Assembly: GCA_016933535.1 (NCBI GenBank)
Contig: JAFGAS010000061.1
Span: 111,238-175,237, forward strand
Length of the DNA stretch: 64,000 bases
Reading direction: 5' to 3'
DNA from: Candidatus Zymogenaceae bacterium
Lineage (GTDB): Bacteria; Desulfobacterota; Zymogenia; Zymogenales; Zymogenaceae
Position 1 is the stretch's first letter; the number at the start of each line of letters is the position of its first letter. The notes beneath the pieces are model-generated. The model had not been told where the DNA came from, ran no database searches, and was given only the letters and a program-made list of their open reading frames with translations. The translations under genes and the position numbers were made by a program. Below, one piece after another: positions 35,376 to 42,692 of the stretch.

Positions 35376-36950
35376 TTAATACTTGCTCATCGGCTCCAGC
35401 TTGGGCTCGATAACCGGCGTGGGTGCCGGCGCGGGTGCGGGCTCGGGAGCGCCGCAGATGTCAAAGCGGTATCCAAAGCCGCAGCTTCCTCCCCAGTAAT
35501 CGATCGCATGGCCCTCGACGTTGAGGAAGAACCGGTCGTTAATCAGCCAGTTTACCCCGGCAAACACGCCGACCCGGTTCTTCTGCTCGAACCGGGCGGA
35601 GCTGTCGTCGTCGATCTCATGATAGCCGGGCCGGTAGGCCTCCATCGTCAATACGGTGTAGCGGTATTCAACGCCGAAGTATGGGGTCAGCCCGATATTG
35701 GCGAAATGCCACCCCGCGTGCAGGTCGCCGGTGAGGTTCATCTCGTTATACTGGTACTTGTAAGAGCTGTAATCATCGTCCTCCACGTCGTAATAGGTCA
35801 TCGCCCGCTTGGTCGGATTGAAGGCATGGGTCAGCCCCAGGCCGCCGCCGACGAAGAAGCCGTTATCGGCGCGGTAAAACGTGCTCTTGAGCCCGACTCC
35901 CCACAGCAGCGCGTCAAAGTTGTCGCTAAACCTCAGGTTTCCATCAATATCGAAACAAACGTTCCGATAACCGAGCAGGCCGTAGACGTCCACGTAGTCG
36001 GTCAGCCCGTAGGTCAGCTGCAGGTACACCGAATGGCTCTCGAACTCGAAGTCATTATCGACATCGTCCCCGATAAAACGGTAATAATCGGTGTCGTAGT
36101 TGTTGTAGGCGTAGGAATAACGGACCTGGGCCAGCAGGTGGCAGGCCCCGACCGTGTCGGTCCCCATGCCGCCCGACGACAGGTTCGGGATCGCCGAATC
36201 GAACAGATAGCCGACCGACGCGCTCACGCCCTCATAATCGAAGAAGTGCCCCTCTACGTTGAAATAGAGCCGGTTATTCAGGTAGTAGTCGAGCCCCACG
36301 TACATCCCGAAATTATGATCGTCGAAGAGGATGGCCGTTTCGTCATTGACGACCTCCGAGCCGTCAATCTGCTCCAGGAAGAGCCTCGTGTAGCGGAACT
36401 CCGCGCCGATATAGGGGGTCAGCCCGATCTTCTTGATCTTCCAGCCGGCGTGGAGATCGGCGACCACGTTGAACTCGTTGTAATCGTACCGTATATCGTC
36501 GCCGTCCACATAAAGCGTCGTCTTGCCGGGATCAAACGCGTGGGTAATCCCGATTCCGCCGCCGAAGTAAAGGCCGTTGTCCATCCGGACAAACGTGGCC
36601 TTGAGGCCCGCCCCCCACACCATCGAATGGATGTAACCGAGGCCGTAGTCGTCAGGATGACGATCCTCATCGGCATCGAGGTACTTGTAGCCCAACAGCC
36701 CGTAGATGTCCACGTAGTCGTTGATGCCGTAGTCCATCTGCAGGTAGCCCGCGTGGCTCGAGAAATCGAAGTCGTTATAGAGGCCGAGGTCGTCTTCCCA
36801 TTTTGACTTGTAGTCGTATACCGAATACGAATACCGAAGCTGTAGAAGCATGTTTTCGTCGCCGATGGTGTCGCTCCCCTCTCCGGCAAAGGCGCACACG
36901 GAGAAGACGAGGGCGAACGACAGCAGGAGTAACAGTAACTTGTTTTTCAT
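35376..36950 (-). CDS. outer-membrane protein with two tandem beta-barrel repeats
   Basis: A 524-residue exported protein with a signal peptide (residues 1 to about 22, ending CAFAGEG). Two halves of about 235 residues are clearly homologous. The first has LLQLRYSYSVYDY, YVDIYGLLGYKY, GITHAFDPGKTT and IGLTPYIGAEFRYTRL. The second has LLAQVRYSYAYNNY, YVDVYGLLGYRN, GLTHAFNPTKRA and IGLTPYFGVEYRYTVL. Alternating aromatic strands suggest two small barrels or one large one. A Pro/Ala-rich tail (APEPAPAPAPTPVIEP) follows instead of the usual C-terminal Phe. The ATG at 36948-36950 has GGAGGA; an ATG four codons earlier is less likely. Confidence 0.8.
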   Translation of the reverse strand: MKNKLLLLLLSFALVFSVCAFAGEGSDTIGDENMLLQLRYSYSVYDYKSKWEDDLGLYNDFDFSSHAGYLQMDYGINDYVDIYGLLGYKYLDADEDRHPDDYGLGYIHSMVWGAGLKATFVRMDNGLYFGGGIGITHAFDPGKTTLYVDGDDIRYDYNEFNVVADLHAGWKIKKIGLTPYIGAEFRYTRLFLEQIDGSEVVNDETAILFDDHNFGMYVGLDYYLNNRLYFNVEGHFFDYEGVSASVGYLFDSAIPNLSSGGMGTDTVGACHLLAQVRYSYAYNNYDTDYYRFIGDDVDNDFEFESHSVYLQLTYGLTDYVDVYGLLGYRNVCFDIDGNLRFSDNFDALLWGVGLKSTFYRADNGFFVGGGLGLTHAFNPTKRAMTYYDVEDDDYSSYKYQYNEMNLTGDLHAGWHFANIGLTPYFGVEYRYTVLTMEAYRPGYHEIDDDSSARFEQKNRVGVFAGVNWLINDRFFLNVEGHAIDYWGGSCGFGYRFDICGAPEPAPAPAPTPVIEPKLEPMSKY

Positions 36951-36979
36951 ATTCTCCTCCATTAAAAAAGGGTTACCAT

Positions 36980-37008
36980 ATTATATTAGTATATTTTAAT
37001 GCTGTCAA
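36980..37008 (-). promoter_or_regulatory. consensus sigma-70 promoter for the outer-membrane protein
   Basis: Minus-strand TTGACA (37003-37008), a 17-bp AT-rich spacer and TATAAT (36980-36985): both hexamers match consensus exactly, the strongest promoter in the window. High expression of the barrel protein is expected. Confidence 0.85.
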
Positions 37009-37090
37009 CCCTAAAAAATACCTTTTTAGACGGCGGTCGGTAAACATTTGTCATAGTAATATCCCGCCCGTCGGAGGTATCGTTGCTACC

Positions 37091-37282
37091 GGTCATTGCG
37101 AGGAGTGCCCCCCGCCGAAGCCGTGAGGAGCGATAGCGGCGTGGCGGGACGAAGCAATCCCCTTGTTGTGCGGGAGGGACAATCGGTTTATCAGCGTTAG
37201 GGTGAGACAGTCGGGGGATAGACAATCACCCCGCGAAGCAGGCTTCGCGGGGACCCCGATCAACCGCACGGCTCGCAATGAC
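37091..37282 (-). repeat. MITE-like intergenic element, copy B
   Basis: The ends are GGTCATTGCGAGGAG on the left and GGCTCGCAATGAC on the right, an inverted pair. Read leftward it matches copy A: GTCATTGCGAG, then CGGGGTCCCC, a perfect 24-bp hairpin (37229-37252; arm CCCCGCGAAG), TGATTGTC, ATCCCC, GACTGT, and CCGCACAACAAGGGG with ATTGCTTCG. The order and spacing are the same as in copy A, so both derive from one element. Confidence 0.75.
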
Positions 37283-37315
37283 GGCGAAGTGGGGTGGAGG
37301 GGTCTTGTGTGTTTT

Positions 37316-37352
37316 GTCGGAGTCCCCACACGGCCTGCCGTGTGGGGTGACT
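37316..37352 (+). repeat. partial MITE-like element with 24-bp palindrome
   Basis: GTCGGAGT leads into a perfect 24-bp palindrome (37324-37347; arm CCCCACACGGC, centre CT), followed by TGACTTGTC. It is the core of the 33911 family. The rest of the gap 37009-37508 shows no gene. Confidence 0.65.
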
Positions 37353-37508
37353 TGTCGCGCCCGTTCCTTGTACCCGGCCGTATCTTCCCGAACCAGATAC
37401 TATTTGACAAAACCGCCGCCATCTGGTATTTTCCTTTAGTCATTACGTGTTGGGGTGCATACCCCCGATACACAGAAATCCACTTCCGGGCACGTTAAGG
37501 ACCAAACC

Positions 37509-38732
37509 ATGAATAACGACACGATAGACGAGACGACCGCAACCGGCCCCGACAACACGCCGGGAACCCCCGCTACCGAATCCAGGGCCGCCTCCACGTA
37601 TCGCCCGGGATTGGAAGGGGTCATCGCCACAAGATCGGCCATCTGCTGTATCGACGGCGAGAAGGGGAGGCTCTCCTACCGAGGCATTGCCATCGAGGAG
37701 CTGGCCGAGCACAGCACCTTCGAGGAAACCGCCTACCTCCTCCTCTACAACCACCTGCCGAGCGAGCGGGAGCTCAAGGAGTTCTCCACCCTCATTGCGC
37801 GCCAGAGGCACCTGCCGCTTTCGGTATCCGAGGCCATCAAAAAATTCCCCGTCGGGATGCACCCGATGCTTGCGTTGCAGGCGGCCGTCGCCCTGCTCCA
37901 GGGCGAGGATTTTTACGCCGACGACGTATCGTCGCCCATCCACAACATCAGGCGGGCTATCTCGCTCATCGCCAAGTTTCCCACGATCGTGGCGGCCTTT
38001 GACCACTGCAGGAACGGCGAGGACCCGCTGCCGCCGGTCTCAAAATACGGCCACGCCGAAAACTTCCTCTTCATGCTCATGGGCGACCCCCCCGATCGTG
38101 CGGTTGCCCAGGTGCTGGACAAGTGCCTTATCCTCATGGCCGAGCACACGCTCAACGCCTCCACGTTTTCGGCCCGGATCGTCGGTTCCACGAACGCGAG
38201 CATCTACTCGGCGGTGTCGGCGGCGGTCGGCGCCCTGTCGGGCTCGCTGCACGGTGGGGCCAACGAGCGGGTTATCAGAACGCTCTATTCCATCGGGAGC
38301 GCCGATAACGTCCCCAAATATGTCGACGAGATGCTCGATTCGGCAAAGAAGATCATGGGGCTGGGCCACCGCATCTATAAGACCACCGATCCCCGGGCCC
38401 CCGTCCTGAAGTCCTACATCCCGGGGCTGCTGGATAAGGTCGGCGGCGAGGAGTTCAAGGAGCTCTACGAGATCGCCACGGAGCTTGAAGGTGAGGTCGA
38501 GAAGAAGCTCTCCCATAAAAAAATTTACCCCAACGTCGATTTCTACTCCGCGGTCGTCCTGGAGATACTGCGTATTCCCATCGACCTCTTTACCCCGGTC
38601 TTTGCCGTCGCGAGGTCGGTCGGGTGGGCGGCCCATTGGATGGAGCAGGTCGATACAAACAAGATCTATAGACCGATCCAGGAATATATCGGCGATTTGA
38701 ACCGGCCCTACGTCCCCATAGAGAAGAGATAA
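37509..38732 (+). CDS. citrate synthase
   Basis: A 407-residue enzyme that condenses acetyl-CoA with oxaloacetate to citrate. It belongs to the short Gram-positive/archaeal-like type rather than the long E. coli GltA type. The catalytic residues are visible: His in AEHTLNASTF, His in MGLGHRIYKTTDPRA with the following Arg, and Asp in YPNVDFYSAVV. SLHGGANERV is the CoA/oxaloacetate loop. The first 30 residues are a polar Thr/Pro-rich extension. The ATG at 37509 has AAGGA seven bases upstream and is preferred to one 18 codons earlier. A methylcitrate synthase cannot be excluded by sequence alone. Confidence 0.9.
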   Translation: MNNDTIDETTATGPDNTPGTPATESRAASTYRPGLEGVIATRSAICCIDGEKGRLSYRGIAIEELAEHSTFEETAYLLLYNHLPSERELKEFSTLIARQRHLPLSVSEAIKKFPVGMHPMLALQAAVALLQGEDFYADDVSSPIHNIRRAISLIAKFPTIVAAFDHCRNGEDPLPPVSKYGHAENFLFMLMGDPPDRAVAQVLDKCLILMAEHTLNASTFSARIVGSTNASIYSAVSAAVGALSGSLHGGANERVIRTLYSIGSADNVPKYVDEMLDSAKKIMGLGHRIYKTTDPRAPVLKSYIPGLLDKVGGEEFKELYEIATELEGEVEKKLSHKKIYPNVDFYSAVVLEILRIPIDLFTPVFAVARSVGWAAHWMEQVDTNKIYRPIQEYIGDLNRPYVPIEKR

Positions 38733-38876
38733 GAAGGGCCGCCTGAAATATCTTCAGTTTTCCGGGGCTCCCGTACTATCCCGAAGGGCCCCATTGTGTT
38801 CAGGGCCCCGGCGGGAGAACGGCACGGGGCGTATGGCTTTACCTTAGTCCTTACAATTTCATAACGAGGATACTCC

Positions 38877-40124
38877 ATGAAGACCTACACCTTCACGAAA
38901 TCCTACGAGATGTTTGAAGAAGCCAAGAAGTATGTTCCCGGCGGCATCTACGGGCCGAGGAGCCCGATGTTTCTGACCTACGGCTCCTATCCCTGTTTTT
39001 TGGAGCGGGGCAAGGGCAGCCATATCTGGGATGTGGACGGCAACGAGTATATCGACTACATGTGCTCGTTCGGCACCAACATCCTCGGTCTGGGGCACGC
39101 CGAGGTGGAGGAGGCGGCCGCAAAACAGGCAGAACTCGGTAACAGTTTCACGCTTCCCTCCAACCGCTGGAACGAGTTGGCAAAGAGGCTCGTCGGATTG
39201 ATCTCCGGGATGGGCTGGACGGTCTTTTCAAAGAATGGCTCGGACGTGACCACGTATGCCACCACGGTGGCGCGCCACTTCACCAAGAAGCGCGTCATCA
39301 TCATGGCAAACGGCACCTATCACGGGTCCCATTTCTGGTGCACCCACAACACCAACGGCATTCCCCCCGAATATCAGGCGTTCGTGGAGTACTTTGACTA
39401 TAACGATGTGGCCGGGCTCACGGCGATGTTCGAAAAACACAAGGAGGACGTGGCGGGGGTTATCCTCACCCCGTACCATCACCCCGCGATGGGCGACCAG
39501 GTGATGCCGGCCGACGGTTTTTATAACGCGGTGCGCTCGCTGTGCGACAAGAACGGGTCTCTGCTTATCGTCGACGATATCCGCTGCAACTTCAGGCTGC
39601 ACCTCAACGGCTCCCACGTCTATTTCGGCGCCAAGCCCGACCTCGTGACGATGGGAAAGGCGATGGCAAACGGCCATCCCATCGGGGCCTGCCTGGGCAC
39701 GGAAAGGCTCAAGGAGGCGGCATCGGGTGTGTTTTTCACCGGCACCCACTACTTTGCCGCCGTTCCGATGGCCGCGGCGCTGGCCACGATGGACATCATC
39801 GAAGAGGAAGGGGTCATCGAGAAGATCGCAAAGCTCGGCGCGTCCCTCAGGACGGGGATACTGGGCCTGGCCAAGGACGCCGGACTTTCGGTGGTCTATT
39901 CAGGGCCGGATGCCATACCCTTCATGCGGTTTGAAAACGACCCGGTGTTTGACGTCAACCGCCTCTTCTGCGGCGAGGCGGCAAAGCGGGGGGTCTTCCT
40001 CCACCCGCATCACAACTGGTTTTTGTCGGCGGCGCACACGGACGCGGACATCGAAAAGACACTCGAGGTGTCCAGGGAGGCGTTTGCGGCCGTCGGCGAG
40101 CACCTGGCAAAGAAGGGGGCCTAA
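38877..40124 (+). CDS. class III PLP aminotransferase, glutamate-1-semialdehyde aminomutase-like
   Basis: A 415-residue fold-type I enzyme. The cofactor residues are present: Asp in LLIVDDIRCNF and the Schiff-base Lys in VTMGKAMANGHPIGA (about residue 261). The start GGIYGPRSPMF resembles the HemL group (GGVNSPVR), but many details differ (for instance FSKNGSDVTTYAT for the usual SGTEA region). It is thus more likely an aminomutase or transaminase of another substrate than HemL itself. The VOC gene follows after three bases, so the pair is an operon, ended by the terminator at 40644-40677. Confidence 0.85.
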   Translation: MKTYTFTKSYEMFEEAKKYVPGGIYGPRSPMFLTYGSYPCFLERGKGSHIWDVDGNEYIDYMCSFGTNILGLGHAEVEEAAAKQAELGNSFTLPSNRWNELAKRLVGLISGMGWTVFSKNGSDVTTYATTVARHFTKKRVIIMANGTYHGSHFWCTHNTNGIPPEYQAFVEYFDYNDVAGLTAMFEKHKEDVAGVILTPYHHPAMGDQVMPADGFYNAVRSLCDKNGSLLIVDDIRCNFRLHLNGSHVYFGAKPDLVTMGKAMANGHPIGACLGTERLKEAASGVFFTGTHYFAAVPMAAALATMDIIEEEGVIEKIAKLGASLRTGILGLAKDAGLSVVYSGPDAIPFMRFENDPVFDVNRLFCGEAAKRGVFLHPHHNWFLSAAHTDADIEKTLEVSREAFAAVGEHLAKKGA

Positions 40125-40127
40125 GCC

Positions 40128-40499
40128 ATGTACCTGCACCACTCCGGCATAAAATCGGCCGACATCAAGAAATCGATCGACTTCTATACGCGGGTGCTGG
40201 GGCTCGAGGTCCTCGAAGAGGTCCAGGTGCTGGAAAGGACCTTCTATTTTGTCGGCAACGACCGGACGCGTATCGAGATCGAAGAGGCCAATCCCGGCGA
40301 CGAGATGATGCTCGTGGATAAGGGGTTCGGCCTCTATCACCTGGCCTTTGCGGTGGATGATATCGAAGGGCTGGCCGCGCGGCTGAAGCGCGAGTCGGTC
40401 AAATTCATCATGGAGCCAATGCAGCTGAGGGCCGACCGCAAGATCGCCTTCATCGAGGACCCGGATGGGGTCAGGATACAGCTGATCGAGTTTGTGTGA
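40128..40499 (+). CDS. VOC-superfamily protein (glyoxalase / epimerase-like)
   Basis: A 123-residue single VOC unit with two beta-alpha-beta-beta-beta modules. The likely metal ligands are His in YLHHSGIK, Glu in TRIEIEEANP, His in GLYHLAFAVDD and the C-terminal Glu in IQLIEFV. This is the pattern of methylmalonyl-CoA epimerase and glyoxalase I, but at this length the reaction cannot be assigned. The start is three bases after the aminotransferase stop, so the two probably act on related substrates. Confidence 0.82.
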   Translation: MYLHHSGIKSADIKKSIDFYTRVLGLEVLEEVQVLERTFYFVGNDRTRIEIEEANPGDEMMLVDKGFGLYHLAFAVDDIEGLAARLKRESVKFIMEPMQLRADRKIAFIEDPDGVRIQLIEFV

Positions 40500-40891
40500 T
40501 TGGAAACCGATCCGCCCCGACGCCCCCGATAAGGCGCGCCCCGGGCAATCGGGAGGGCGACCGAGATGATGCCTTCATGGAAATCTCCACACGGCCGGTC
40601 CCGTGAAACGAAGCGGCCGGCCGATAAAGACAAAATGATTGACAATAAACCCCTCGTAAAGAGGGGTTTATTTTTTTGGCCCCCGCACCGAGGATAGCCG
40701 GCGGGGACTTCGGCGGGCAGCCGTGCCCGTCTGGGCGGAAAGGACGTGTTGGGACGGGGAAACCCGGGAATCATACATGATATATCCGGGCAGATTGGGG
40801 GACTTGCGTCGCTTATCGAAAGGGGAAGTACCGTCGTTACGTAGAGGGCGGGAAACGGAACTGTACCCGTTTCCGGCCGGAAGGTATGGAC
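40500..40891. other. intergenic stretch between the VOC gene and the corrinoid gene pair
   Basis: About 390 bases. It contains the terminator at 40644-40677 and ends with the GGAAGG ribosome-binding site of the methyltransferase gene. I find no ORF of quality and no clear -35/-10 pair for the downstream operon. No ArsR-type or AbrB-type regulator gene is adjacent. Confidence 0.5.
40644..40677 (+). terminator. terminator of the aminotransferase-VOC operon
   Basis: AATAAACCCCTC (40644-40655) pairs with GAGGGGTTTATT around GTAAA, followed by a run of T to 40677. A textbook intrinsic terminator. Confidence 0.92.
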
Positions 40892-41557
40892 ATGAGCACT
40901 TATATCCTGATGAAGATCCTCGAATCGGCCCCGTCCCGCTATGATCGGGGCATTGGGATCCTCACGCTCGGTGCCCTCGATGGGTCCTACGACCGCATGG
41001 TATCTCCGATACAACAGGGGGACCGGGTGCTCGATATCGGGTGCGGCACCGGCGCGCTCACTATCCGAGCAGCGCGAAAGGGTGCATCCCTCGTCGGCAT
41101 CGATGTAAATCCCGGGATGCTGGATATTGCAAAAAAGAGGACCGAGGAATCAGGGCTGGGAGATAGGGTCACCTACCGGGAAATGGGCGTCGCGGAGCTC
41201 GGGAGCGAGCCGGACGGCGGCTATGACGCCATCATGAGCGGGCTTTGCTTTTCGGAGCTTTCCGAGGACGAGCTGGGGTTTGTCCTCAACGAGGCCAGGC
41301 GGATACTCCGGCCCGGGGGCAGGCTGCTGGTGGCCGACGAGATGAAGCCCGAGGGTATTATCATGAGAACCCTGCACCTTCTGGTCCGGATACCGCTGGT
41401 CGTCATAACGTATCTCCTCACGCAGACGACGACCCGGGCGGTTTCCGGCCTCCCCGATAAGGTCAGGGAAGCGGGCTTTGTCGTGACGTCCGTGAAGCAC
41501 AGCAGGCTGGGGAGTTTTATGGAATTATCTGCACAAAATCCATCGAGGCAGACATGA
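40892..41557 (+). CDS. cpaM: CpaM-type corrinoid protein-associated SAM methyltransferase
   Basis: A 221-residue class I methyltransferase. Motif I is VLDIGCGTGALTI, the strand 2 acid is GIDVNPGM, motif II lies in YDAIMSGLCFSELSEDE, and motif III is LRPGGRLLVADEMKPEG. A hydrophobic segment (LLVRIPLVVITYLL, about 166-180) suggests membrane contact. The ATG at 40892 has AAGG seven bases upstream; an ATG two codons earlier overlaps that site. Its stop overlaps the start of the HgcAB-like gene (ATGA, 41554-41557), so the two are co-translated. I recall this pairing as the family named corrinoid protein-associated methyltransferase. It probably passes a methyl group to or from the corrinoid partner; the direction is unknown. 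Confidence 0.75.
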   Translation: MSTYILMKILESAPSRYDRGIGILTLGALDGSYDRMVSPIQQGDRVLDIGCGTGALTIRAARKGASLVGIDVNPGMLDIAKKRTEESGLGDRVTYREMGVAELGSEPDGGYDAIMSGLCFSELSEDELGFVLNEARRILRPGGRLLVADEMKPEGIIMRTLHLLVRIPLVVITYLLTQTTTRAVSGLPDKVREAGFVVTSVKHSRLGSFMELSAQNPSRQT

Positions 41558-42672
41558 TGAATACGATTACCTACGTCCTCCTGAACGTCTTTTATACGGT
41601 CACCAGGCTTCTTCCCTTTTCATGCAGGACGGGCCTGGTGAGGATCGGGAATCCGGATAGAGACTCCCCGGTCCTGCTGACCTGTAACTATCACCTGACC
41701 GTTCTGCGGGTGAAACGGGCAATCAAAGGTCTGGACGGGTACCTGCTGGTGGCAAAAAGCCGGGGCATCAACGTCTGGTGTGCCGCCTGCGGCGGTCATT
41801 TTACCCATCACGACGTTATCTCGGCGCTGAAGACAAGCGGGATCGAGAAACTGGTGGACCACCGGAACGTCATTCTTCCGCAGCTGGCAGCTCCGGGGGT
41901 CGAATCCGTAGTGATTAAAAAAAAGACCGGATGGCGGGTCGTTTGGGGGCCGGTGTATGCCAGGGACATCCCCGCTTTTCTGGAGAACAAGCTCACAAAA
42001 AAAGACGATATGCGAAAGGTCCTGTTTCCCCTGGCCGACCGATTCGAGATGGCTACGGCCTGGGCCGCCCCCATGTCCCTGATTGCGGCCCTTATTTTTC
42101 TCCCACTCTGGAGGGGCGCCGTGGCACCGTTGATTTTCACTATCTGGGGGCTGAGCCTGGCGATCTTTCTTTCATTTCCCCTCTATGAGCGTCTTCTGAA
42201 GAGGCAAGGCGCGCATGTCGGCTTTCCCGTGATCCTGTGGGGCCTTGTTCTCCTGGGTCTCGTCGGCTATTTGATTTATTGGCCCGGCTTTTCGTGGCCC
42301 TTTCTCCTTCGCTGGGGGGCGGCCTGCCTCATAATTATCCTGGTCTTGACCCTTGACCTGACGGGAAGTACTCCCACGTTTAAAAGCGGCCTCCATGACG
42401 AGAGGCTGCTTGCCGTCGAGCTGGATAAGAAGCTGTGCAAGGGGGCAGGGTTCTGCTCCGAGGTCTGCCCGCGGGACTGCTTTGCGGTCGACAAACCGCA
42501 CAAGACGGCATCGATCCCGCGGGCCGAGTTCTGTGTCCGTTGCGGTGCCTGTATCGTCCAGTGCCCCTTTGATGCCCTCTGTTTTAAGTCTGCGGCCGGC
42601 GATAAGATCTCGCCCGAAACCGTGCGGCGATACAAACTTAACCTAATGGGAAAGCGCAACGTCTCACTATAA
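41554..42672 (+). CDS. HgcAB-like fusion: corrinoid-binding domain, four membrane helices, ferredoxin domain
   Basis: A 372-residue protein. Residues 35-165 match the HgcA corrinoid domain: the cap-helix motif NVWCAACGG (73-81, with Cys76 as the expected lower cobalt ligand), then SGIEKLVDHRNVILPQLAAPGV and WGPVYARDIPAFL. Four hydrophobic helices follow (about 170-186, 189-210, 223-243, 248-268). The end is an HgcB-like ferredoxin: CKGAGFCSEVCPRDC (first site, second Cys replaced by Ala298) and CVRCGACIVQCP (second site complete). True HgcA has NVWCAAGK, and HgcB has a C-terminal Cys pair, which is missing here. So it should move methyl groups through a corrinoid at the membrane with ferredoxin reduction, but not necessarily to mercury. 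Confidence 0.85.
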   Translation: MMNTITYVLLNVFYTVTRLLPFSCRTGLVRIGNPDRDSPVLLTCNYHLTVLRVKRAIKGLDGYLLVAKSRGINVWCAACGGHFTHHDVISALKTSGIEKLVDHRNVILPQLAAPGVESVVIKKKTGWRVVWGPVYARDIPAFLENKLTKKDDMRKVLFPLADRFEMATAWAAPMSLIAALIFLPLWRGAVAPLIFTIWGLSLAIFLSFPLYERLLKRQGAHVGFPVILWGLVLLGLVGYLIYWPGFSWPFLLRWGAACLIIILVLTLDLTGSTPTFKSGLHDERLLAVELDKKLCKGAGFCSEVCPRDCFAVDKPHKTASIPRAEFCVRCGACIVQCPFDALCFKSAAGDKISPETVRRYKLNLMGKRNVSL

Positions 42673-42692
42673 CGCCATTTTCACCTGCGGAC

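Noticed and set aside
35508..36806. 432-codon open frame on the plus strand
   Set aside because: Antisense to the outer-membrane barrel gene; the Val/Val/Ile-rich sequence mirrors the barrel codons and has no ribosome-binding site.
41554..42672. Reading the HgcAB-like fusion as a mercury methyltransferase
   Set aside because: The cap motif, first Fe-S site and C-terminus differ from proven HgcA and HgcB, and the gene is fused. Only a general corrinoid methyl-transfer role is supported.
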